This document shows positions 1-12,752 of a stretch of DNA of 64,000 nucleotides, piece by piece (within the stretch, counting starts at the first letter, position 1; every line of letters begins with the position of its first letter). The position numbers and the translations under genes are program-made. The notes under the pieces are model-generated. The model searched no databases, had not been told where the DNA came from, and worked only from the letters and a program-made list of their open reading frames with translations. The DNA comes from Allomyces arbusculus (taxonomy: Eukaryota > Blastocladiomycota > Blastocladiomycetes > Blastocladiales > Blastocladiaceae). The DNA is taken from assembly GCA_027604705.1 (NCBI GenBank), contig JADHYV010000036.1:1-64000 (forward strand), read 5' to 3'.

Positions 1-2896
1 ATGCTAACTGTGGCACCTGTATTTACCCTTTTCGCCACCATGTTCGCGGCACAAGCGCAAGGTCTGGTGGTGGCGTCGAGGTGAGCCCGCTGCCCACCAG
101 AGGAGCGCACCGTCGTTGAGCCGCTTTGTATCGTCCACCAAGGTCAACGTTACGTGGTGAAAAGTGTGGGCTGCCTCTTCATGCATGATCAGTAAGTGCA
201 AGCCTGTCTGCAAGTCGGTCAAGCTCGGCGATGGGCTGGCCAGCGATCGTTCTGTTGCAGCTTTGAACTGGACCTCACAGTGCGCCATTGCAGTGTTGCA
301 TGCACCGGTTTTTTGATCCGACGCCGGCACCGATCCGCTTGGACGCATTCGAGCACGCACACAAAAATTTTGCATTTTTTTCGGCAGCTGTCGGATGGGT
401 GTTAATTATGGCGCAAGATGCAGCGTTTCAAACTGACAAAACCCAACTCGTGACGCGGGCGCGTGAACCTCCTTCTCGTCCCGATGCAAGCGCGTCTTTC
501 TCGGCATCAATTGTGTACGCGTTTGATCAAACAAATCCCGGAAGCCTGGTCACTGGATATTTCTCCCGCGTGCGCGTGTGGCGAACGTGCCCTTGTGAGT
601 ACAAGAGATCAATCTCGGCGCGATAGTATGAGCGCCACGGGCGTCGCCGCATGTCATGGTCTCTCCTCTCGGCAGTTCGCTTACATGCGCATGCATTCAA
701 GCCCTCAACGATACAGCTGGGCTGGAAACTGGCCGTCGCTGGGATGAAGTACCGTGGCTGGTTGTGAGAATGATCTCGCGCAGAGTTGCGTGCGCAAATC
801 TAATTTGTGACAGCGATCCACTGCGTGGCCGCCAGCAGCCAGTAAGCGAGCAACCATCATGATATTGTCTCAGCGACCCTCGAAAGCGCTCGCCTTGGCC
901 GATCGGCTGTGGAAGGGGTGCGCGACGCGCACCACGTGTCTATCTGGCACAGGACCAGTCAAAACTCGCACGCGTGCCCAAAGACGTTTTGGATATATGA
1001 GCACCGGGCCCACATCCCAACCGCTCCATGAAACTCGGCAATTCGTCCGGCGCTAAGTCATCCCGCTCCCTCTTTTTGAGAAGGCCATTGAACAATGCAA
1101 GTGGTCCCAGCACCGAAATGATCATGGCGGGCCATGCCCTCGACAGTGTGCGCATTGTGGGATTGCAAGCGCCCACGCCACCAGGTACGGCCGCTGCGCA
1201 CTTGCTGGATCTTTCGCTGCGATCCGCGTTGTTGGCAAATCTGAAGCTGAAGGAACGGCATGTGCATCAGTCCTATCAAATGAACATCAGCATTTACGCA
1301 GCACGGAACAGGCCAGAAAGTAGCGTACGATGAGAAAACGAGAGAACGAGGGACATCGGACTGCGGCTGCGCGGAGCGATGCTCTTTAGCCGACATCTCC
1401 TTCACTATCCAGAGGCAGCACGATCCAGCACAGGCGGCTCCCACTCGGCCGTGCTTTGATAAGTACATTACGCCTGACATCGACGGAACTGCGCGCGGTG
1501 TGACGGACCTGGTCCAGTGCACCTTCACTACAGTCAAGGTGTTCGCAGTGCACCTAACAGGCCCATGCGAGCGTGGTCAATCAGAGCATCACCAGCAGGA
1601 AAATATCAGTCCGAGCCGTGCTGATCGCGGGTCACTGACACGGGCAGGTGCGGGCGTGACGGAAGATCACTTTGACCTGTGGCGGGGGGTCGACGCTCAA
1701 AATTTTGGAGATTGTGGAAGTCGTCGTGCGCCCGCGATTCAGGCCATGACATCCTGAAATCACTTTTCGGTTCGACTGACGGTCATGGTCGCTGCAGGAT
1801 GATCAGTGCGCTGAGCAGGGTTCACGGCCAGTCGTTCGCGGGCGACTGGCGCGAAGCGAGAGCATTATGCAGATCGTCGCGCGCTGGCCCGCGTCGTTGC
1901 AGGGAGAAGCACCGAGGGTGGATGTGCGCGTCTCGCGCGTCTCGCACAACCCGCACGTGGCGCGTTGTTGTGAGGCGTTTGAGTCAGACATTTTGCATTG
2001 GGGTGGCAAAGAGGCGCACGTGGTGGCTCAGCCCCACTGACGGCTTGCCTTTTTGCTGCGGACCGTTAGGAAGGCACCTGCCTGGGCCATCCATGATCGG
2101 GCAGACCGCCACGGCACAGCGCCAAGCTCGCCGTGGTCCATTGGTCGTCAACGACGACGACGCGCGATGCCTTCCGCTGCGAGCTAGACGACGACCGACG
2201 CTTGACACTTGCTGCACTCGCGACCCACCTCGTTCTTGGACCGCTGGCCGCACCGCTGCGCCGCGCCGCGCGCTCGTTCGACTAGCAACTGCACCGCCTT
2301 CCCCAACTTGAGCCTGGGTACGTGGGTGCCCCGGCGCAGAAAGCAAGGGCCACGAGGCGACCGGCAGCCGGAAACGCGTCTTGTCTTGTGGGACAAGTAG
2401 GCAGCAACAGGGTGGACGCGACGGACCAGATTGGCTCACGCCAGGGGGTGGCGGGCTGTTGCTGCGGCTCGTCCCTTTGTCGTGGGCAACGCCAATGGGC
2501 CGTGCGCCTTGGGTACACGCGTGCACGCCTCTTGAGTGCGCGCCGTGGCGGACCGCCGTCGTGGTTGACGATTGGCCCCTGACCTTGCCGAGAATGGGAG
2601 CCAATGCTGCGGCAAACGAGTGGGTTGGCCGGCAAGGAAGCGGTCCGACTTGGCGGCCATTTTGGCCATTGGCCGGTCGCCACCGTTGCCCGCTGCCCCT
2701 CCTTGGCCAATCTGGACGTTTTCCATCGCGTCCTCATCGGACGCCGCCGCCATCGCCGCCGCCGCTGTTCCCCGTGGAGGAGCAACGTGTCCTGCTCGAA
2801 CCCGCCAACTGACGACGCGCAATCGTCCGACTCTCCTCCTTCACGCAGACCTTCTCACTCGCCTGATCCCGCACCCACCCGTCGCTCGCCGTCGCC
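1..2896. other. Gene-free region upstream of first gene
   Basis: Only short overlapping frames occur on both strands, none with a recognisable domain or a credible exon chain. From about 2570 to 2720 there are several CCAAT-type motifs (ATTGG near 2571, CCAAT near 2601, ATTGG near 2668, CCAAT near 2707), which fits a promoter for the gene starting at 2897. A weak LINE-like cysteine motif near 560-610 is discussed in the findings. Confidence 0.5.
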
Positions 2897-5493
2897 ATGT
2901 CGACCACGACACCCTCCACGGCGCCCGCGCCGACCTCGTGCGTGCTCGACCCCGCGGGCCTGCCGCCGGGCCAATTCATCAACGCCGCCATTGTCGGGCA
3001 AGCGACCGTGCAGGCCATCACTGCGCGCACGCCGCGCGTTTATGGGTGCCTGCAAATCAGCAACTCACAAGTCTCCAAGTGGTGGTGCGCGACCTCGGAC
3101 CCGTCGGCGGAAGCCGCGTCGGGCGGGCGCGACTTGGGCTGCTCGACGAGTTTGAACACGACGCAGTCGGCGTGCCTCGGGCAATGGACCGAGACGTTGC
3201 CGGCGGCCGCGTCGGGCGCACCGCAAATGCTCACGGTCCAAGGATGCTTGCAGGACAACAAGGGGTTTGCGTGCTCCCAAGCGAATGCGGCGCGGATCGA
3301 GTGCACGCCGAGTAAAGGTGCGCGAATTTGGTGTCGTCAGCAGCAGGGACTGGCACGAATAGGATGGATGACAACTCACCAGAGCGGGATGTTGCTTGCC
3401 AAGCAGCAGCCATGACCACGAGCGACAGTGCTACCGTCGAGTCGTCAGGCGGTGTCAGCACCATCGTGATTATCGGCAGCACCGTCGGTGGTGTTGCGCT
3501 GCTCGCCATTATTGGCGGCCTCTTCTTCTGGAACCGCAAGAGCAAAAAGGACAAGGCTTCCAAGTCGCAGGACCTGTACAATCCGTCGCAGTACTCGTCG
3601 CAGCAAGCGCAGCAGTCGCCGCAGGGGCCGCCCGCGCCGGGACCCGTCGCGCGAATTCCGGTCCTAGACCAGGGACCCGCACCGACGCCCTACGCCAACC
3701 AGCCGGCGGCGGTCGCGACCTTCCCGGCCCAGCACGCACCCGTCTACGTGAACCCGCAGCACCAGGCCGCGTACGCCAACCAGCAGCAACAGCAGCCGCC
3801 GCAAGGATTCCCGGCCCCGCCCGCCGCCGGGCAGCCGTACCCGGTCCAGCAACAGCCACAGCAGCCCTTGCAGCAGCAACTGCAGACGCATCCGGCGCAG
3901 CAGCAGCAACCCGCGGCCCTGCAGCAGGCGGCCCCGCTGCAACGCTCCAATGGGTCGCTGCAGATCCCCGGTGCGGCCGCAGCGCACCCGCGGCAGTCTC
4001 CCTCGCCGCAGCAGGGCGGGATCTCGCAGCCGCCGCCGTCACCCTCGGCGATGCAGTCGAATTCGTCGATGGGCACCTACCACGCGTCGCCTGCCGTCAA
4101 GTCGACTTCGCCTATGTCGCAAGTCTCGATGGCGTCCGACGAGGACTTGGTCGCTATGGGCCCGCCCACGCCCTCATTCTCTTTTGTCGCGCCCCGCCCG
4201 TCGCTCACCATGGAAACGTCTCTCCCGGCCCTGCCCGCCACGCCGCGGTCGTCGTCGGGGTCCCCAGGGTCGCCGTACCGCAACCAGACGCGCGCGTCGG
4301 CCGCGAGTCGCCCCAGCGGGTACGCGGCCTCGGTTGCGTCGAACCCGTCGACGAATTACTCGACCGACGACGAAGAATTCCCGCGCCCGTACCGCACGTA
4401 CATCAACATGGAGCAGGCAGCACCGCCCGTGCAGGCAGTGGCGCTGCCGGGCATCGTCCGCGACGGCGCCGGCCAAGAGGCCGGTCCCGTCGTCCCTGCC
4501 CTTCCCTCGGCGATCCCCTCGCTCTCGCGCGCGCGGTACGCGGCGCCGCCGGATATGGTTGCCGAGTACTTCCCGTTGGCCTTCAAGCTGCCGCTCACGG
4601 CGCCAATGCGCACGCCGCGCGCAATCGCACTGTGTGCGTCCAAGGCGCACTTGCCTGGCTACGGGATTGACGAATTGGTCAGCGCGTACGAAGGTTTTTC
4701 CATGACAATGCGCGAGATGGTTGCACAGTCGTTCGCGCACGCGGCCGCGATGCGCGCGCAGGTCGCGGCCTCTGGGCAGCCGACCCCACCGACGCTCGCG
4801 GATTCGCTGTTTGCCACGGTCACCCACGGCGCGCCGCCGCCCGCGGGGAACCCGGATGTAGGCAATCAGGCGGCATTCCTCGCGCAGCTGCTGCATACGC
4901 TCTTGACGGACCTGTTTGTCGCGCTGACCTCGCCGCTCAAGGTGGCCGACCACGTGGCTATGATCAAGAAACACTTGCCCGACCTGAAAAAGGATCTGAA
5001 AATGCCGAAAGCCGAGTCACACCGCGGCGAGACCGACGCAAGTTACGCGCGGCTGCAGATCGAGGCGTCTTCGGGCCCCGCGGGGACCGTCTCGGCGCAC
5101 CTGCTGTTCGTCGCGCTCGACCACATGCTCTCGTCGCCATCGCTCGTGACGGAACTCATGGCGCACCTGCGCCCGATCCTCGTCCATGCCGCGACCAACT
5201 TGACCAACCAGTTCCACTCGCACGGGATCCCGCCGCCGGAACAGGCCGCGATCGACGATATGCTCGCCGCGTTCTTGGATTGGTTTTTGCGGCTCAAGCG
5301 CGAGTTCCCAGGAGTCGGCATGTACTTAGTGCCGGAAGACGCCGTGCCGGACCCGGCGTTTGCGGTCGTCGAAGGTGGGGATCCGGTTGCAGGGGCCGTG
5401 GTCGCGTTCACGACGTGCTATGGGCTCTGGGATGGCGCGGCGGGGGCGGTCGGGTACTTTGCCCGTGTGTGGACCAAGCCGCCCATGATTTGA
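2897..5493 (+). CDS. Single-pass membrane protein, Cys-rich head and Gln/Pro/Ser-rich tail
   Basis: Exons 2897-3311 and 3383-5493; the intron (GTAAAG...CAG) keeps phase 1 and gives 841 aa. Residues 1-150 are Cys-rich and look extracellular. A hydrophobic segment near residues 160-185 (core VGGVALLAIIGGLFFW) is followed by basic residues (NRKSKKDK), a stop-transfer pattern. Next comes a long Gln/Pro/Ser-rich linker and a C-terminal, mainly helical region of about 320 residues that I do not recognise. No signal peptide is visible at this start, so either the first TM acts as anchor or an upstream exon is missed. The layout resembles fungal wall-stress sensors (Wsc/Mid2 style), but no family domain was identified. 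The gene is real by intron logic and sustained frame; its function is unknown. Confidence 0.8.
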
Positions 5494-5779
5494 GGTCTTT
5501 GTTTTGCTGTTGTTATTGTTGTTGTTGTTGACGAGGGAGGGGACGAGACGGGCGAGACGATAGAAGACATGCACGGCCATTTTTGCAGCCCGCGGCCCGC
5601 GTCCACGTTGTTGTTTCCATCATCTTTTTTTATTGTTTGTGACTGTAGTGCATCTTCGTTTTTGTTACCAAAATGCAATTAACTGCTCGCTGTTTTTCTG
5701 TCCGTTCTGGTCTCTTGTGGGAAGGACATTGAGGCTGACTCGCTTGCATATTGTCTTCCAACAACACTCTCGCTTCATT

Positions 5780-7764
5780 TCACATCCGCAACAAATGTTC
5801 CTGCACATGCGGGTACTTCTTCGCGCGCATCTTGGCCAACGCCGCCTTGACCACGTCCGGATCCACGACCAGCCGGTACCTCGCCGGCCCATCTTCCTCC
5901 TCCCCTTGGACCGCCTGGATCATCTCGTGGTACTGCAGCGTTGTGACGACATCGTCCACGGTCATACCCGTCGCCACCGCAATCCCCTGGATACTCAGCG
6001 CCGGCGGCATCGGCGCCGGGGTCGCCGACGACGCCCCGCGGCGGCCGGTCGTCGTGCTCGTTGCGCGGACTCTCGGCGACCGGACCACCGGCGGCGGTGG
6101 CAGCGTCGGAGCGTCCGCAGCGAGGTCGGCGTCGATCCCGAGTTCGCGCGCGAGGTACGCAAACACCTGCGTGCGCCAGAACGACCGGTACGAGAACGCG
6201 CCCAAGTCCGACAAGGGTTTTTCGGGCGTGCCCAATTTCCCGTCGCGCTTCGAGAGCAGGTAGGAGAACGCGATCAGGTACTGGCCGTACCCCTTGCGCT
6301 GGTGCGGTGGGAGCGTCATGATACACGATAGGTTGTACCCGTCAGGCGACTTTTTCTGTTTCGAAAAGTAGGCCACGACGTGGCAACCCTGGTCGTCGTT
6401 TTCGGTGAGCACGTAGAAGAGAAACGGCTCCACGTCGTACAGCAGCGTCTTGTGGTCCAAGAACATTTTCGCGACCAGGCACAGGTTCTGGCAGTACAAC
6501 TTTGCGAGCTTGCCGTCGACTTCGAAGATCGACCGCGTCGTCGCCGCACTCCGGCCGCTCTGCCCGGCCTCATCGGTCGAAATGCCGTCGCGGTAAATCT
6601 CGCGTCCCGGCGGGTGCCGCACGTTGCACTTCGCGCGATGCCGCGACAGCACGAACGACGAGGCCATGTACTTCAGACACCATTCGCACAGGTAGAGCAC
6701 GCGCCCTTTGGTGTACTCTTCCGGGTAGGGTGCCGAGTACCAGGTCTTGATCCGGTACCGGCCGAGGTGGACTTCGGCAATGTTGTTGTGCCGGTCCGAC
6801 GCGGCGGGCGCCGTGATCGCCGTCGGCGACGGCGCCGCCGCGGGAGGCGCGGTACTCGGCCGTACCGTGGTCGCGCCCGAGACGAGCGACCGCAGCGAGG
6901 CCCAGGGCGTGGGCGGGGTCGACGGCGGCGGCGGCGGCGGCGGCGGGAGGGAGGTGTCGTCGCGGAATGCAGGTGCAGTCGGGGTCGGGATCGGGAAGGG
7001 GGTGGAGAGCGGGGAGAGCGGCGGCGCGCGGGTCTGGGTGGAATGGAATTCGGCTAGGTCCGTGTCGGTCGGCCGATACTCGTCGTTGGTCGCGTCGGCG
7101 TAGGACAGTTGGCCGCCAAAGTACCGGTGTAACTCAGGCGGTGGGGACGGGACGCCGTCATCGCGCGCAGCGGCGGCGGGGGAGGCGACGGCGGGTTTGT
7201 CAAGACAGGTCGCGCATTTCCAGCGATCTGTACAACGAGGGGTGAGGAAGTGGACAAAGTTGGACGGCAGGTGAAGTAAACAAACCGGTCGGCGCGCGAG
7301 CGGCGGGTAACGACAGGCACGCAGCGTGGAACGCGCGGTCACACGCGCAGCATACAATATTGCGCGGGACCGAGGTACCCGGTTCGCGGCGTGTATTGAG
7401 CGGAAGGCGACACACGTCGCACGGTTTGCAGGTGCGGCACCTCCAGGCGTACTCGTGCACGTTGACGGCAGCCTCGTCGGTCAGGGCGAGGCAGGCGTGG
7501 TGGACTGTAGGCGCACACATGTATACGATCAGATCTGGGCTGGATCGGGGGCAGAGTCATCGATTGGCACGGACAGGCTTGCTTGCAGGTCGCGCAGGTC
7601 GCGGCGGGCCGGTTGTCGTGTGCGTGGCAGGTCGTGCACGGGCGCGGGTCGACGGCGATGAGATCGAAGGGCATCGAGGCGGTGACATCCTCGGCGGCAT
7701 GGACGGCGTCATGGTCGTCGTGGTGGGTTGCTGGTGGTGGCGGGTCGGCGTGGTCGACGTCCAT
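5780..7764 (-). CDS. MYST histone acetyltransferase with tandem PHD fingers (KAT6/MOZ-like)
   Basis: Exons 7764-7575, 7504-7286 and 7227-5780 give 618 aa. Two PHD fingers lie at about residues 34-140: the first has CTTC, CATC, HHAC and CRTC, the second CDVC, CCAC, HAAC and CATC. Each is completed only when the introns are removed, which supports the splice sites (donors GTCCGT and GTTTGT). A Pro-rich linker follows. The MYST domain has its C2HC finger (CEWC...HRAKC near 320-345), the KMFLDHKTL segment with the autoacetylated Lys, the catalytic Cys in SCIMTLP, the acetyl-CoA loop QRKGYG and the catalytic Glu in [14 protein letters not shown] enzymes acetylate histone tails in the nucleus; double PHD plus MYST matches animal KAT6. 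It shares a 238-bp divergent intergenic region with the p47 gene. Confidence 0.9.
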
Positions 7765-8002
7765 CGTGAGCAGCCGCTGGCAGAGGTGGTGGAGGTTGGC
7801 CGAGCGTGGGAGAGAAGGGAGACAGTTGCCGACCGCTACAGGTCACGCACAACCACGTGGTCGAGTGGGCAGGGACCGACCACCCGTCGCGCGCACGTGT
7901 CACTCTGACGCGACTCGCTTTCCCTCGCGACCGACTCGACGACGATCCACGCTGTGTCCAACGTCGGCTTCCTCCGCCACGACGCCGCAACGATCGAACA
8001 CC

Positions 8003-9579
8003 ATGGCCGACCACGCGCAGAACGACGAGCTCGTCGCCCAGTTTGTCGCCGTGACGGGCGCCAACGACACGCAGGCGCGCTTCTTCCTCGACGCCGCCAA
8101 CTGGCAGCTCGATGTACGATCGAGCACGGTGAGCCCGCGCCTGAGCGTCCAAAACGAGACTGAGACGCGTCGCCCGCCTAGGCCGCTGTGACCGCCTTCT
8201 TCGACAACCCGACCGGCGCGCCATCGGCCGCGGGCCCGTCGTCGTCCTCTGCCGCGTCCGGGATCCAGCCGGCGTCCGAGGTCGTGTCGCGTACGGCGCG
8301 GTACGTGGAACTCCGTCTCCAGAGTTATTGGACGTGCAATCATGGACTGACAGCTGTCGGTGTGCTTCATAGCGTCGCAACGCTCGGCAGCATGGCGAGC
8401 GGTGCCAGCAAGGACGACCAGGGCAACACCTACTTTGCCGGCGGCGAGCGGTCGGGCGTGGCCATTCAGGGCCCTGCCGACAAGAAGCCCGAGACGAGCA
8501 GCGACCTCGTGCGCGACATTCTGCAGCTCGCGCAAAAGTACGCAACTCACCTTGCTCCTTCACTTCCCCTCCTCGACTCGAACCTGACGCGTTTTGGACC
8601 CAACCATCTAGCCGCGGCCCGCGCCCGCCGCGCGACGACGACGATGACGACGACGACGTCATGGACGAGGACTCGGACAGCGAGGACGAGGGCGCGGCGC
8701 GGAAACCGACCTATTTTTCGGGTGCGGGCCACCGACTGGGCAGTGAGGAGACGCCCAGCGAGGTCGTCGCGCCACAGGCCGCGCAGGATCACCCGGCAAT
8801 GCCCAAGAAACTGGGCAAGGTCAAGCGCACGCTCACGTTTTGGCGCAACGGGTTCAGCATCGAGGACGGGCCGCTGCACCCTTATGATGACCCGCATAGC
8901 AAGCTGATCTTGGAGGCGCTCAAGAGCGGGTGCGTCTTCCCTGGATACCCGGGATCGATGAACGCGAGTTAGCTGAGAAACTGACGCGATTCGGATTTAG
9001 CCGCGCGCCGCTGCATGTACTGAACGTGCTGCCCGGCCAGCCCGTCGACTTGCAGGTCGCACACAAGTCGGACGAGGACTTCAAACCGCCGCCCGCCAAG
9101 CCGTTCAGCGGCCAGGGCAACCGGCTCGGCAGGTACGCACGCGTCGTCTCGCTTTTTCTCTTTCCGCCAGTGCGGCGCCGATCCTCACCCTTCCTTCCCG
9201 CGTGCCGATCCGTAGCGTGATTCCAGGCGACTTTGCCTCGTCGTCCTCAGAGCCCCTCCCTCCCACCGCTTCATCGTCTTCGTCGCGCTCCGTGCCGCCG
9301 CCGACGGCAACGGGCCCACTGACGGCCGAGTTTGAAGTGGACCCGATGCAGCCCACGACTTCGGTGCAGGTGCGGCTTGCCGACGGCACGCGGCTGGTCG
9401 GAAAATTCAACCACGCGCACACGGTCGGCGACTTGCGCCAGTTTGTGCGGCGCGCGCGCCCGCAGCAGCGCGCGTTCTCGCTGAATACGACGTTCCCGAT
9501 GAAGGAACTGACCGAAGATACGGTCACGTTGGCCGAGGCCGGGCTGCTGAATGCGGTCGTTGTGCAGAAGTACGTGTAG
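8003..9579 (+). CDS. SHP1: p47/Shp1-type UBX cofactor of Cdc48/p97
   Basis: Six exons: 8003-8113, 8182-8300, 8373-8537, 8612-8929, 9001-9132 and 9216-9579, giving 402 aa. The order is UBA (residues 1-45, ending NWQLDAAVTAFFDNP), a GSM...YFAGG linker, an acidic Asp run, SEP (about 195-275, with TLTFWRNGFSIEDGPL and LPGQPVDLQV) and a C-terminal UBX (about 325-402). This is the exact p47/NSFL1C/Shp1 architecture. These proteins recruit the AAA ATPase Cdc48/p97 to membrane fusion and ubiquitin-dependent tasks. The first intron is phase 0 and the remaining four are all phase 2, with GTACGY or GTGCGT donors. Splicing restores family motifs at every junction (e.g. NRLGS before the UBX linker), so the model is well supported. 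Confidence 0.93.
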
Positions 9580-10345
9580 AGGAGCGGGTTGACGGGGATG
9601 GAGTTGGCTGGGCCCGTGAGGTAGTGGGGTAGAGCGGCCGGCCAAAGATGAATGGAATTCTTTGATGCTTTTGAACGACAGGATTTGGTTGGCGCGAGAC
9701 GCGTCGGTGGGTGATGCGTGGGTGAGTCGCATGCGAAACGGCAAATGGCCGTCGATCGGCTGCGTGGGACCGGCGAGCCACGCCCATGTCCGTGCACGCC
9801 GCCCTGCCTCCAGCACGACGCGACGCTCGCTCGCTCCGGCGCGCACGCGCACGGTCCGCGATCGTCACCGCAGATCCGGTCGCAGACACCGCCGCCGCGG
9901 CGGGCCGGCCGCGCCTCCCCGCCGGGCGCGCGGGCGGTCCGGGTCCACCCATCACGCGGTCGATCAGTCGTCAGCCGTATAAGACCGCGACCTCGGCCGC
10001 ACCGGCCGCTCTCCCCCCCCCCCCCCCCCCTCTCTTTCTCTCTCTCTCGCGACCGCAGCACACCTTCGCGAGCTCTATTTCTCTCTCTCTCCCCGCACCA
10101 GCATCTGCGTCGCTGATCCACGCCGCCGGCCAACCGTCCCGCACAGCAAGCAGCCTCGCTCTCGGCCGCCGGCGTCCCCCTCTCTCTCCCTCTACCAGCA
10201 ACACGTCGCTGATCGCGCGCGCACACATCGTCTCGCTCTCCGGCGGTCCCCGTCCCCGACCCGACATCACCGACCCGATCGACCCCGACGCGTCGCTCCT
10301 CCACGACCCGCACCCGCGCCTCCCGTAACCCCCACCTCCCGCACG
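9580..10345. other. Promoter and long pyrimidine-rich leader
   Basis: No gene is seen. A TATA-like TATAAG lies at 9978-9983, followed by an 18-nt C run (10013-10030) and CT-rich sequence to about 10110. These fit the 5' leader of the RRM protein starting at 10346. Long antisense frames here are GC-driven shadows. Confidence 0.5.
9978..9983 (+). promoter_or_regulatory. TATA-like element before the RRM gene
   Basis: TATAAG, about 360 bp upstream of the ATG at 10346, next to a polypyrimidine stretch. A weak candidate. Confidence 0.3.
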
Positions 10346-12752
10346 ATGATGGCCTCGACCCCCACCGACCGCGCCGGCCGCGCCGCCGCCGCGCCAGCCT
10401 ACCCGACGTCGGCGCGCGCCTACCCGGGCACGACCGGCAGCAGCACGCCGACCGGCGCGTTCCGCGGCGGCTTTCCCGGCGCGCCGTCCGACAATGACTC
10501 AGGCAAATCTGCCTCTGGCGGCGGCGTGGGCGCAGGCGTCTTTGACGACCTGAACGATTTCTACGACACGAGCGCCGCGACGGGCACGGGCGATAGCGCG
10601 GCGTCCCCGCCGGGCGCGAATTACGAGTCAGGCGGTACGTTGGCGGACGCACGCGAGGCGAGGGCGAGGGCGAGACGCGTGGTTTCTGATTTTGGAGGTG
10701 CGGGTCTTAGACCGGCCAGTCAAGGGCGAGCCGGCCGCGTGCCTGTTTGTCGCGAGCTTGAACGCGCAGCGCACTGACGAGCAGCTGACCGAGTCGGTGA
10801 CCAAGCATTTTATCAAGTGGGGCAAGCTCATGAACGTCAAGGTGATGAAGGACTGGATGAACCGGCCCTACGCGTTTGTGCAGTACGAGGTACGCTCACA
10901 TTGAGTCTCGCAACGGTGTCCGTGATCAAACCGGTGACTCGAGCGGTTGGCAACGCGTTTAGACCGTGGACGACGCGCGCGCCGCCCTCGACGAGTCGCA
11001 CGACACGATCATTGACGGGCGGCACATCCGCGTCGAGCAGGCGCGTGTGAACCGCACGCTGTTTCTCGCCAAGCTACCCAAGACACTCACCGAAGACGCG
11101 TTGCAAAAGTACCTCGAGCGGTGGGGCCGCGTCGAGGACGTGACGCTGCTTACCAACCAGACGACGGGCAAGTCGAAGGGGTGCGGGTTCGCGAAATTTC
11201 GGTACCGCGAGGACGCGATTCGCGCCTACTTGCATATTCGGCAGCAGGCGAAATGGGCCGTCGAGTGGGCGGCCAATATCGAAAAGCACCAGCCGGAGAC
11301 GGACCGGCATGCGATTTTCGTGGGCCAGTTAAACCCGGACCAGGTGTCGGAACAGGCGCTCGCGGAACGGTTTGGCCGCCATGGGCCGATCGAGTCGGTC
11401 AACTTGGTGAACAAGAATGGCGAGGCGTTTGCGTTTATTCGGTACGAGGACGAGGAGAGCGCGCAGGAGGCGATTGATGCCGAGGTACGGCTGTTCTTTG
11501 CTGCCCGACGACCGACCGCGACGGTGAGATGGCGCGACTGATCCGAGGCGTGTCGAATTCGTAGAATGGCCAAGAGTTCCAGGACCGCCGGCTGCGCGTG
11601 CAGTTCCGCGAGACACCCGACCCGCGCACGACCAAGAAGCCCGTGGTACGTTTTCTTTGTCGAATGCGTCGGATCGCGTCGCTGATCCTGCAACTGACTT
11701 TGACCGCGTCGTACTACCTCCAGCCCGTCCCCGCCTTCCTCCCCGCACCGACGCACCCGCTCACGGCGCCGCTGCCCGTGGCCGGCAAGGGCAGCCGCGA
11801 CTCCAACTCGAGCCGCGACGGCGGCCAGGACCCGCGGTCGTCTCGCAACTCGGCCACCAGCGGCGCCGGCGCCGATATGTCTGGCATCCACCCAGCCGCC
11901 GCAACCGCCTACATGAAGCACACGCGCGGCCTGTCGATGCCGATGCCGCCGGGCATGCTCGATATGCACCACCACCCCCACCACCCGCACGCGGCGTACC
12001 CCTACATGAACATGCCCAACCCCTACGACCCGTACGGCACCGCAGCCATGATGGGTCCGCCCGCACCGGGGTTCATGATGCGGCCGGCCTTCGGCCCGAT
12101 GTCGGCGCCCGGATCGCCGCTCAACAAACCGGGCGCGTTCATGTACGGCCCGATGGCCGGGATGCCGATGCCCACCGTCTCGAGCGGGCCCACGGGCGCG
12201 GCCGGCCCGCAGGGCGGCGCCGGCACGAGCACGGGTCCGACGAGTGCGGCGGGTTCGTCGGCGTCGAGCCCCAACGTGATGCGCGGCGGAGCCGGGACGG
12301 GCGCGACCGGCACGGGCACGGGTGCCGCGGGCGGCATGGTCGGTGCCGGCGACCACTCGTCGATGACGCCAATGATGATGTACTACCCGCCGGGCCCCGC
12401 GGCCTACAACCCGTACTACATGCCGCCCCCCGCGTCCATGTACATGAAGGGCGCCGCGGGCGCCTACGAGCACGCAATGCCGCCCTACGACCCGTACACG
12501 GCCGCCGCACACGCACACGCAGCGCACATGCAGATGGCGCCCGCCGCCGCCGGCGGCGGTGGCGGGGCCGGGTCGCGGTCCTCCATGGCGGCGAAGACCG
12601 GCGGCACGACCACGGGCGTCGGCGTCGGCGGGATGGCCGGGATGCGCGGGTACAACCCATACCTCGCCGCAGGGCCGATGATGGCGCCGCAGCACATGTA
12701 CGGCGCGGGCGGCATGGGCGGTGCCGACATGGAGTACGAGGACGACGTCTGA
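10346..12752 (+). CDS. Three-RRM RNA-binding protein, Rim4-like
   Basis: Exons 10346-10634, 10711-10889, 10963-11484, 11565-11645 and 11724-12752 give 699 aa. Three RRMs are visible: CLFVASLNA with RPYAFVQYE, TLFLAKLPK with GCGFAKFRY, and AIFVGQLNP with AFAFIRYED. The first resembles the Rim4 group, including the NVKVMKDWMNRPYAFVQ and HIRVEQARVNRTLF signatures. The C-terminal third is Met/Pro/Gly/Ala/Tyr-rich and low in complexity, as in mRNP-granule proteins. Rim4 represses translation in yeast meiosis; the role here is inferred from similarity. The last intron (78 nt) is a multiple of three without stops, so retention would add 26 residues just after RRM3. ATG codons occur in tandem at 10346 and 10349. 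Confidence 0.87.

Noticed and set aside
9105-10652. 515-residue minus-strand frame
   Set aside because: Overlaps the p47 3' exon, the polypyrimidine leader and the RRM start; Arg/Pro/Gly-biased composition with no domain.
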